A DNA stretch of 12,055 bases from Acidimicrobiia bacterium (GTDB lineage Bacteria; Actinomycetota; Acidimicrobiia; Acidimicrobiales; Iamiaceae), in contig JAFBAD010000323.1 in the NCBI GenBank assembly GCA_019247975.1, positions 1 to 12,055 on the forward strand, given 5' to 3'. The stretch's first letter is position 1, and every line of letters starts with the position of its first letter. A model generated the notes under the pieces. It saw only the letters and a list, made by a program, of their open reading frames with translations. It did no database searches and was not told the DNA's origin. Shown here one piece after another: positions 6,827 through 12,055 of this stretch. The position numbers and the translations under genes were made by a program.

Positions 6827-7606
6827 GTGCTCACGCTGGTCGTCGTCCTCGTGGGGATGCTGGCCGGCTTCACCGGATCGAGGATCCTCCGCCGTCCCGC
6901 CTCCACCGCCGGCGCGGCATCGATGGCCCGCTCGGTCGGCGGGACCCTCGGCGCCCGGCGCGAGCTGGACCTGCCCCACCTGCAGCGGGCGACGTTGTCG
7001 GAGATGCTCCGCCACGTCCGGCCCGAGCGGGCGGGAGGGGCGGTACCGGCCGAGTTCCGGGTGCGCCTCCACCCCGACGACAAGGCCACCGTGGACCAGG
7101 CCCCCGGGTTCTTCCGCCAGGGCCTCGAGCAGGCGCTGGCCAAGGCGGGCGAGGACCACGGCTGGGAGGTGCCGTCGCGGCTGCGCATCGACCTCGACGC
7201 GGACCCGAGCCGCCCGCGCGGCGCCCCGGCGGTGGACGCCCGCGGTCCGGCCGCCCGGGCCGAGGCTGCGCCGGCTCCGGCTCCTGCTCCTGCTCCGGAA
7301 GCTGCGCCGCCGGCGCCCGCCGCCGCTCGACTGGTGCGGAGCGACGGCACTGATCACGTGCTCGAGGGCACCACCACCATCGGACGGGGACCCGACCGCA
7401 CCATCCGCATCGACGACAGCCGCGTCAGCCGCAACCACGCGGTCGTCCGCCCGGACGGTGCGCGCTGGACGCTCACCGACGAAGGCTCCAGCAACGGCAC
7501 CCGGCACAACGGCTCGCGCATCACCGCGACCACGCCCGTGCCCCTGACCGACGGCGACCGGATCGGCATCGGCCCGGTCGAGCTCGTGTTCCGGACCGGC
7601 TCGTGA
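6827..7606 (+). CDS. FHA-domain protein with N-terminal membrane anchor and FhaA-like (DUF3662-type) domain
   Basis: A 259-residue phosphothreonine-binding adaptor, the type of protein that reads Ser/Thr kinase signals in actinobacteria. Residues 1-20 form one hydrophobic segment, a likely membrane anchor. Residues about 45-128 resemble the DUF3662 domain of FhaA (PAEFRVRLHPDDK, then GWEVPSRLRIDLDAD). A Pro/Ala repeat linker follows (about 141-167). The FHA domain (about 175-257) has its key residues: GR at 186-187, SRVSRNH at 198-204, SSNGT at 221-225 and NG at 228-229. GTG 6827 is chosen from the TAGCCT element 8 nt upstream. Its stop overlaps the start of the LCP gene by 4 nt (GTGA), so the two are probably translationally coupled. 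Assignment of the middle domain is by pattern only. Confidence 0.88.
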   Translation: MLTLVVVLVGMLAGFTGSRILRRPASTAGAASMARSVGGTLGARRELDLPHLQRATLSEMLRHVRPERAGGAVPAEFRVRLHPDDKATVDQAPGFFRQGLEQALAKAGEDHGWEVPSRLRIDLDADPSRPRGAPAVDARGPAARAEAAPAPAPAPAPEAAPPAPAAARLVRSDGTDHVLEGTTTIGRGPDRTIRIDDSRVSRNHAVVRPDGARWTLTDEGSSNGTRHNGSRITATTPVPLTDGDRIGIGPVELVFRTGS

Positions 7607-8619
7607 AGCTCGTCCTCGGGTTCCTCGTCGGCCTCGCCATCGGGATCGGCGCCGAGCAGCTGTGGCACCGCCGCTACGACCGCGGTGCGTCGAGCCGCCC
7701 TCGAGGATCGGTCCTGCCCGGGCGCCGGCGGCGGGTGGTGATGAGCGTGCTCGCCACCGTCGTCGTGCTCCTCGTGGTCACGATGGTCGGGACCTACGCG
7801 TACGCCACCAGCCAGTTCGACAAGATCGAGAAGGTCCCCGTCGGTGGCGTGCTGTCGGGCGCGCCGGGCGGCACGAACTACCTGCTCGTCGGCACCGACA
7901 ACCGGCCCGGCGTGTCGGGCAACCGGTCCGACACGATGCTCGTGCTCCGCACCCAGGGCTCGAAGAGCTGGATCATGTCGCTCCCCCGCGACCTCTTCGT
8001 GGCGATCCCGGGTCAGGACGGTCAGCACCGCATCAACAGCGCGTACAACAGCGGCCCGCAGACCCTGGTGCGCACCGTGCAGGAGACCCTCGGCATCCCG
8101 CTCGACCGCTACATCGAGATCAACTTCGTGAGCTTCGCCGGCCTCGTCGACGCGATAGGCGGCGTCACGATCGACTTCCCGCACCCGGCCACCGACCCGA
8201 AGTCCGGCCTCGACATCCAGCAGACCGGCGCGGTCGAGCTGAACGGCGCGCAGGCGCTCGCCTACGTCCGCTCCCGCACCTACACCGAGACGATCGACGG
8301 CCAGCACGTGGTCGACGGCACGGCCGACCTCGGCCGGGTGAAGCGCCAGCAGGCGTTCCTGCGGGCGGTGCTGTCGCAGGCGGGCGCGTCACGCAACCCG
8401 TTCCACCTGCGCAAGATCGGCGAGTCGCTCACCGCCGGGCTGAAGATCGACGACCACATGACGCTGATCGACGGCCTCCGCTTCGCCTGGAACATGGGCC
8501 GCCTGAACCCGCAGTCGCTCGTCCTGCCGACCACCCCCACGACCACCTCGGGCGGCGCTCAGGTCCTCCTACTGCAGGAGCAAGCCGCCCAACCCATTCT
8601 CCAAACCTTCCGCGGCTGA
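7603..8619 (+). CDS. LytR-CpsA-Psr (LCP) family cell-wall glycopolymer ligase
   Basis: LCP enzymes move a lipid-linked glycopolymer onto peptidoglycan on the outer face of the membrane. This 338-residue protein has an N-terminal hydrophobic segment (1-18), a basic stretch, a second membrane segment (45-68), and then the LCP domain (about 90-262). Visible motifs are NYLLVGTDNR (92-101), NRSDTMLVLR (107-116), MSLPRDLFVAIPG (125-137), RINSAYNSG (143-151), the AIGGVTIDFP strand, ALAYVRSR (218-225) and DLGRVKRQQAFLRAVL (242-257). The conserved acidic and arginine residues that bind pyrophosphate and metal are present. No LytR_C domain follows. GTG 7603 overlaps the FHA stop. The unusual second hydrophobic N-terminal segment suggests a hairpin anchor or an over-long start; GTG/ATG alternatives lie downstream, for example ATG 7741. 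Confidence 0.93.
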   Translation: MKLVLGFLVGLAIGIGAEQLWHRRYDRGASSRPRGSVLPGRRRRVVMSVLATVVVLLVVTMVGTYAYATSQFDKIEKVPVGGVLSGAPGGTNYLLVGTDNRPGVSGNRSDTMLVLRTQGSKSWIMSLPRDLFVAIPGQDGQHRINSAYNSGPQTLVRTVQETLGIPLDRYIEINFVSFAGLVDAIGGVTIDFPHPATDPKSGLDIQQTGAVELNGAQALAYVRSRTYTETIDGQHVVDGTADLGRVKRQQAFLRAVLSQAGASRNPFHLRKIGESLTAGLKIDDHMTLIDGLRFAWNMGRLNPQSLVLPTTPTTTSGGAQVLLLQEQAAQPILQTFRG

Positions 8620-8639
8620 CCCCCACCCCCACCCGCACT

Positions 8640-8691
8640 GCGTTTTTGCGTGCGATCGTCTCCAGGACTGGAGACGATCGCACGCAGGATC
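8640..8691 (-). repeat. 52-bp hairpin repeat, left copy (inverted relative to right copy)
   Basis: A perfect 19-bp inverted repeat (TGCGTGCGATCGTCTCCAG at 8647-8665 against 8668-8686) encloses the dinucleotide GA. A T-run (8643-8647, its last T being the first base of the arm) lies on the left and GGATC on the right. Read on the minus strand, it equals the right copy at 9670-9721 at every base except the two loop bases. It begins 20 nt after the LCP stop codon. On the plus strand the T-run precedes the hairpin, so it is not a standard intrinsic terminator for LCP. Confidence 0.93.
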
Positions 8692-8735
8692 CGCTCCGGC
8701 CGTGAACTGTCAGACCCCCTGCGGATGATCCGGGC

Positions 8736-9671
8736 ATGGACCGAAGCGACGCGCTCGACCTGGCCGAGCACCAACACGCCTTGATCGCACGCGAGCAGCT
8801 GCTCGCGGCCGGATGGTCCCGACAGAAGGTCTGGCGGTTCCTCAGCCCGGATGACTGGGAGCCGCTCACCCCCCGAGTCCTCGTCCGTCGTGGCTCGAAG
8901 CGCACGTTCGAGCAGCGCCTGCACGCCGCGGTGCTCGACGCCGGACCGGCGGCGTTCCTCTCCCACGCGGCGGCCGCAGCGGTGTGGCGGACGTCGGGGT
9001 TCGGCCTCCTCCACCTGCGCCACATCGATGTCACCCGACCGCGAGGTGGCACCCGCCGGCCAGGCTCGCTGGCGCGCATCCACGAGGTGGGCGATCTCCG
9101 TGCCGATCACACGACGGTGCTCGACGACATCCCGATCTCGACACCCACCCGGGTGATCTTCGAGCTCGCGGCCACCGTCCACCCGCAACGCGCCGCCCGG
9201 GCCTGCGACAACCTCTGGGCCCGCAACCTCACCAGCCGCCAGCACCTCGACCTCATGTTCGGCGACTGGGCCGATCGAGGCCGGACCGGAACCGTGGTGA
9301 TGCGCGACATCCTCGAGGACCGACCCATCGGCTACGTGCCACCAGCCAGCAACCTCGAGAGCCGGTTCGACACCCTCGCCAAGCGCTACGGCATCGGACC
9401 GTTCCACCGTCAGGTCGACCTCGGCGGCCAGACCTGGATCGGACGGGTCGACTTCCGCCACCACGACTGCCCACTGGTCGTCGAGGTCCTCAGCGAGGCG
9501 TACCACGCCGCCCTCGCCGACGCCGAGGACGACGCCCGCCGGTTCGCGCTCCTCGACGAAGTCGGCTTCACGGTCGCATCTGTATGGGACCACGAGATCT
9601 GGGGCGATCCGCAACCGGCGATGGAACGGGTACGGGCGGCCGAGCTCCGAGCCCGTCGCCGCGCCGCCTGA
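8736..9671 (+). CDS. AbiEi-like / DUF559-like nuclease-fold protein
   Basis: A 311-residue protein of unknown role. Residues 8-55 (LAEHQHALIAREQLLAAGWS and on to the RVLVRRG turn) look like the winged-helix start of AbiEi-type antitoxins; the AAFLSHAAAAAVW segment (72-84) belongs to the same pattern. The C-terminal part (about 205-290) looks like a Vsr/DUF559 PD-(D/E)XK fold: Glu208 in SNLESRF, Asp239 in GRVDF, Glu250 in VVEV, then AYH (255-257) and the RRFALLDEVGFTVASVW helix-strand unit. The common EVDG motif reads EVLS here, so activity is uncertain. ATG 8736 has neither a Shine-Dalgarno site nor the TANNNT element seen at other genes. No partner toxin gene is adjacent. The gene lies exactly between two inverted hairpin repeats, its stop overlapping the right one. 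Confidence 0.85.
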   Translation: MDRSDALDLAEHQHALIAREQLLAAGWSRQKVWRFLSPDDWEPLTPRVLVRRGSKRTFEQRLHAAVLDAGPAAFLSHAAAAAVWRTSGFGLLHLRHIDVTRPRGGTRRPGSLARIHEVGDLRADHTTVLDDIPISTPTRVIFELAATVHPQRAARACDNLWARNLTSRQHLDLMFGDWADRGRTGTVVMRDILEDRPIGYVPPASNLESRFDTLAKRYGIGPFHRQVDLGGQTWIGRVDFRHHDCPLVVEVLSEAYHAALADAEDDARRFALLDEVGFTVASVWDHEIWGDPQPAMERVRAAELRARRRAA

Positions 9672-9721
9672 TCCTGCGTGCGATCGTCTCCAGAACTGGA
9701 GACGATCGCACGCAAAAACGC
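9670..9721 (+). repeat. 52-bp hairpin repeat, right copy
   Basis: The same 52-bp unit as at 8640-8691 in the opposite orientation: GATCC, a perfect 19-bp inverted repeat (9675-9693 against 9696-9714) around the loop AA, then the A-run and CGC. Its first two bases are the last two of the TGA stop (9669-9671) of the nuclease-fold gene. Its A-run is read as TTTTT by udgX transcription and completes that gene's terminator. Confidence 0.93.
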
Positions 9722-9736
9722 CGCTGGGATCAGCGG
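9714..9736 (-). terminator. Intrinsic terminator of udgX
   Basis: On the minus strand CCGCTG (9736-9731), loop ATCC and CAGCGG (9726-9721) form a 6-bp GC-rich stem. CG and then TTTTT (9718-9714) follow. The udgX stop codon lies inside the left arm and loop. The T-run belongs to the right 52-bp repeat, and the much larger repeat hairpin lies just beyond it. Confidence 0.65.
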
Positions 9737-10341
9737 AGCCCGGCGAGCTCCTGGGCGGTGCGGAGATCGGCAACGAGGCTGGCGAAGTACTGCTCGCGCT
9801 CGGAGGGGTCGGTCCGCAGGACGGCGGACGGGTGGATCGTGGCGGTCACGATCGGGGCAGCGTCCGAGTCGACCGCCTCGCCCCGGTGCTGCGTGAGCCG
9901 GAACGACGAGCCGAGGATCGACTTCGCCGCGGTGGCGCCCATCAGCACGAGCAGCTCGGGCTTCACGAGGTCGAGCTCGCTGCGCAGCCAGGGGTGGCAC
10001 GCCTTCGACTCGCCGGCGGTCGGCGTCTGGTGGATGCGGCGCTTGCCCCGCTGCACGAACTTGAAGTGCTTGACCGCGTTGGTCACGTACAGCTCGGAGC
10101 GCTCGAGCTTCGCCTCGGCCAGCGCGTCGTCGAGCACCTTGCCGGCCGGACCGACGAACGGGCGGGTCTGGCGGTCCTCCTGGTCACCGGGCTGCTCGCC
10201 CACGAGCATGATCCGGGCCGGAACCGGGCCCTCGCCGAAGACCGTGTCACCCGCCGGCTCCCAGAGCGGGCAGTTCGTGCAGGCCAGAGCGTCGTCGCGC
10301 ACCTCGTCCCAGGAGCGCGTCTCGCCGTCGAAGAGCGTCAT
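9730..10341 (-). CDS. udgX: UdgX family uracil-DNA-binding protein / uracil-DNA glycosylase
   Basis: UdgX removes uracil from DNA but stays covalently joined to the resulting site through a histidine. This 203-residue protein has the UdgX hallmarks: GEQPGDQED (48-56), FVGPAGKVLD (62-71), TNAVKHFKF (87-95), KRRIH (100-104, the covalent His being 104), CHPWL (115-119) and TIHPSAVLR (168-176). Fe-S ligand candidates are Cys21, Cys24 and Cys115. His92 stands where ordinary family 4 glycosylases have Cys (VKC), as I recall is usual in UdgX. ATG 10341 has AAGGAAGG 5 nt upstream; the frame extends 17 codons further to ATG 10392 without family resemblance. It is divergent from glgE and convergent with the nuclease-fold gene. 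Confidence 0.95.
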   Translation of the reverse strand: MTLFDGETRSWDEVRDDALACTNCPLWEPAGDTVFGEGPVPARIMLVGEQPGDQEDRQTRPFVGPAGKVLDDALAEAKLERSELYVTNAVKHFKFVQRGKRRIHQTPTAGESKACHPWLRSELDLVKPELLVLMGATAAKSILGSSFRLTQHRGEAVDSDAAPIVTATIHPSAVLRTDPSEREQYFASLVADLRTAQELAGLR

Positions 10342-10346
10342 CGTCG

Positions 10347-10354
10347 CCTTCCTT
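10347..10354 (-). promoter_or_regulatory. Shine-Dalgarno site of udgX
   Basis: AAGGAAGG on the minus strand ends 5 nt before ATG 10341. It selects this start over the upstream in-frame ATG 10392. Confidence 0.6.
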
Positions 10355-10413
10355 CCCGACTGTGCATCCGGATAGCGGCTGAGGCCACGCACTCTTCGGA
10401 GAAAGCCGGGTAC

Positions 10414-10421
10414 AAAGGAGG
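10414..10421 (+). promoter_or_regulatory. Strong Shine-Dalgarno site of glgE
   Basis: AAAGGAGG ends only 3 nt before GTG 10425. The match is near-perfect but the spacing is shorter than usual. No other in-frame start lies at a better distance. Confidence 0.65.
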
Positions 10422-10424
10422 ATC

Positions 10425-11900
10425 GTGTCCTCCCTCCCAGGCCGCCCTCTGCCGGCGCGCACCCCGGCCCGCATCCGGATCGAGGCGCTCGGGCCCGTCG
10501 TCGACGGCGGGTACCCGGTCAAGCGGACCGTCGGCGAGTCGCTGACCGTCGGCGCCGACATCATCCGCGACGGCCACGACGTGCTCCGGGCCGTCGTGCG
10601 CTGGCGCCGGCCGCAGTCGAGCCGCTGGGAAGAGGCGCCGATGCGCCACGTCGACGCGGAGGAGGCCGGCGTGCGCTGGGAGGCCGACCTCGAGCTCGAG
10701 GAGATCGGCCGCTGGACCTGGACCGTGCGGGCCTGGGCCGACACGCCGGCGTCGTGGCGCGAGGAGATCAGCCGCAAGGCGGCCGCCGGTCAGGAGGACC
10801 TGAGCGGCGAGCTGCTCGAAGGTGCGCAGCTCATGAGCGCAGCCGCCCGACGGGCGACCGGCGCCGAGCGCACCCGCGTGATCGACGCCGCCGCGGTCGT
10901 CGCCGACCCGCTGGTGCCCATGCTCGATCGGGTGGCCGCGGCGCTCGACCCGGAGATCGCGTCGATCTGCGACCGCCATCCCGACCAGCGCGGCGCGGTC
11001 AGCCCGGACCGTCCCGTCGAGGTGCAGGTCGATCCGGTGCTGGCCCGGTTCGGCTCCTGGTACGAGCTGTTCCCCCGCTCCTGGGGCGGTCTCGCCGGGG
11101 TCCGCCAGCGCCTCCCTGCGCTGGCCGAGCTCGGCTTCGACGTCATCTACCTTCCGCCGATCCACCCGATCGGCCTGACCAACCGCAAGGGTCGCAACAA
11201 CGCGCTGGTCGCTGCGCCCGAGGATCCGGGCAGCCCCTGGGCCATCGGCGACGCGACCGGCGGCCACACGGCGGTCCACCCCGACCTCGGCACGGTCGAC
11301 GACGTGCGGGCGCTCGTCGCTGACGCACGGGCCCTCGGCATGGAGATCGCGCTCGACTTCGCGATCCAGTGCTCGGCCGACCACCCCTGGCTGACCGAGC
11401 ACCCCGAATGGTTCTTCCGCCGTCCCGACGGCACGCTCAAGTACGCCGAGAACCCGCCCAAGAAGTACCAGGACATCTACAACGCCGACTTCGACTGCGA
11501 GGACTGGCAAGGCCTGTGGCAGGCCCTCCTCGACGCCATGCGGTACTGGGTCGACATCGGCGTGCGGGTGTTCCGCGTCGACAACCCGCACACCAAGCCG
11601 CTCGCGTTCTGGGAGTGGATGATCCGCGAGGTCCGCGCCAAGCACCCGGACACGATCTTCCTGGCCGAGGCGTTCACCAAGGCGGCGATGATGCGGACGC
11701 TCGCCAAGCTCGGCTTCAACCAGTCCTACACGTACTTCACGTGGAAGACCTCGCGCTGGGACCTGATCGAGTACGTGGTCGAGCTCGCGACGAGCGGGAG
11801 CAGCGCCCCGTCGAGCGCGCGCTCCTTCGCCTCGAACTTCTCCGAGTCGAGGTACTCCTCGGAGCCAGCGCGCACCGGCACGTTCTCGTACGACTCGTAG
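10425..11900 (+). CDS. glgE: GlgE alpha-1,4-glucan:maltose-1-phosphate maltosyltransferase, interrupted (true homology to about 11783)
   Basis: GlgE extends alpha-1,4-glucans with maltose from maltose-1-phosphate, in the cytoplasm. The N-terminal beta-sandwich (about 12-110) and helical region (about 115-200) precede the GH13 barrel: GSWYELFPRSWG, FDVIYLPPIHPIG, NRKGRNNAL, GIDATGG-like GDATGGH, ALDFAIQCSADHPW, HPEWFFRRPDGTLKYAENPPKKYQDIY, VFRVDNPHTKP (nucleophile Asp) and FLAEAFTK (acid/base Glu, 29 residues later). Homology runs through SYTYFTWKTSRWDLIEYVVE, ending at base 11783. Codons from 11784 to TAG 11898-11900 are the antisense of the gene's own downstream part, low-complexity Ser/Thr-rich and not GlgE-like. 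The missing part (FYRPN, NTPDILHEYL, SEEYLDSEKFE) is on the minus strand. As written, the product would lack the third catalytic Asp and the C-terminal domain. Confidence 0.9.
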   Translation: MSSLPGRPLPARTPARIRIEALGPVVDGGYPVKRTVGESLTVGADIIRDGHDVLRAVVRWRRPQSSRWEEAPMRHVDAEEAGVRWEADLELEEIGRWTWTVRAWADTPASWREEISRKAAAGQEDLSGELLEGAQLMSAAARRATGAERTRVIDAAAVVADPLVPMLDRVAAALDPEIASICDRHPDQRGAVSPDRPVEVQVDPVLARFGSWYELFPRSWGGLAGVRQRLPALAELGFDVIYLPPIHPIGLTNRKGRNNALVAAPEDPGSPWAIGDATGGHTAVHPDLGTVDDVRALVADARALGMEIALDFAIQCSADHPWLTEHPEWFFRRPDGTLKYAENPPKKYQDIYNADFDCEDWQGLWQALLDAMRYWVDIGVRVFRVDNPHTKPLAFWEWMIREVRAKHPDTIFLAEAFTKAAMMRTLAKLGFNQSYTYFTWKTSRWDLIEYVVELATSGSSAPSSARSFASNFSESRYSSEPARTGTFSYDS

Positions 11901-12055
11901 CCCGAGTAGATCCCGTACGACGGCGACAGCGTCGCCGCGAGCACGAGCCGCGCCTCGAACGCCGGGCGCCCGCCCGCGACGAGGTACTCGTGCAGGATGT
12001 CCGGCGTGTTCGGGAACGCGTTCGGCCGGTAGAAGTCGTGCCAGTCGAGCAGCTG
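11726..12055 (-). pseudogene. glgE: Inverted C-terminal glgE fragment (homology 11789-12055, runs off window edge)
   Basis: The minus-strand frame opens at base 12055 and reads DWHDFYRPNAFPNTPDIL, then HEYLVAGGRPAFEARL, LAATLSPSYGIYSGYES, ENVPVRAGSEEYLDSEKF and ALDGALLPLV. This is the GlgE region directly after the plus-strand break, including NTPDI with the probable third catalytic Asp. Homology stops at base 11789. From there to the stop at 11726 it is antisense to the plus-strand part. It is not an independent gene but a displaced piece. Inverting 11784-12055 in place puts it in frame behind codon 453 of the plus-strand gene. Confidence 0.9.

Larger units (their letters stand above)
8640..9721. 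mobile_element. Candidate mobile unit: nuclease-fold gene between inverted 52-bp hairpin repeats
   Basis: The 1082-bp segment is bounded by 52-bp copies facing opposite ways, outer ends GCGTTTTT and AAAAACGC, with a single gene between them whose stop codon overlaps the right copy by two bases. The copies differ only in the two-base loop. No target-site duplication is visible outside the repeats and no known transposase is encoded, so mobility is an inference. It could instead be two members of a dispersed intergenic repeat family that happen to flank one gene. Confidence 0.4.

Noticed and set aside
8640..8691. Left hairpin as a standard intrinsic terminator of the LCP gene
   Set aside because: The T-run is 5' of the stem on the plus strand, and GGATCC follows the stem. 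It may still slow transcription, but it lacks the expected 3' T-run.
8640..9721. CRISPR array or classical insertion sequence
   Set aside because: There are only two repeat copies, inverted and 978 bp apart. The gene between them shows no DDE, HUH or serine/tyrosine recombinase motif, and no target-site duplication is visible.
10366..10373. ATCCGGAT palindrome between udgX and glgE as an operator
   Set aside because: It is only 8 bp with no extension of symmetry, which is expected by chance in this amount of sequence.
11784..12055. Site-specific invertible (phase-variation) switch in glgE
   Set aside because: No inverted repeats of useful length are seen at the visible breakpoint and no recombinase gene is nearby. 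The right boundary is outside the window, so it is disfavoured, not excluded.

Overview
The window is GC-rich, densely coded bacterial DNA with GTG starts common. An UdgX-type uracil-DNA-binding protein, a GlgE maltosyltransferase, a LytR-CpsA-Psr (LCP) protein, an FhaA-like FHA protein and an actinobacterial-order GNAT/acyl-CoA-synthetase fusion together point to Actinomycetota. An Acidimicrobiia-like lineage is my guess from overall style, not a proven assignment. The window begins inside one gene and ends inside another, and the way it ends suggests it may be a whole contig.

Layout. (1) 1-2531, plus strand: the 3' end of citrate synthase (gltA), then a two-domain RDD membrane protein whose start codon is problematic, then a rhomboid protease, all tightly packed. 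(2) 2503-2555: a 53-bp imperfect palindrome covering the stop codons of the rhomboid gene and of the convergent quinone oxidoreductase (PIG3 type, minus). (3) 3548-3581: a 34-bp divergent promoter region with a perfect 15-bp palindrome, serving the oxidoreductase and a small GNAT acetyltransferase. (4) 4095-6743, minus: an 882-residue Pat-like protein with an N-terminal GNAT domain and an acyl-CoA-synthetase-like body whose catalytic signatures are eroded. (5) 6827-8619, plus: an FhaA-like membrane-anchored FHA protein overlapping a LCP cell-wall glycopolymer ligase by 4 nt. (6) 8640-9721: a gene for an AbiEi-like/DUF559-like nuclease-fold protein, bracketed by two 52-bp repeats in inverted orientation, each a near-perfect hairpin. 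(7) 9730-10341, minus: udgX. (8) 10425 to the end: glgE, broken. Its first 453 codons are on the plus strand, and the following part lies on the minus strand in the last 272 bp.

How the pieces relate. The FHA-LCP pair suggests phosphorylation-linked control of envelope assembly. UdgX is a uracil-DNA-binding repair factor, GlgE makes alpha-glucan from maltose-1-phosphate, and the Pat-like protein probably acetylates enzyme lysines. Four genes share one promoter-start arrangement (TANNNT, then 7-8 nt, then GTG) that suggests leaderless mRNAs. The rhomboid, udgX and glgE starts instead have Shine-Dalgarno sequences.

The two observations most worth pursuing are the hairpin-flanked nuclease-like gene, which looks like a mobile or REP/RAYT-like unit, and the precise strand switch inside glgE, which is either a real inversion or a fold-back assembly chimera.
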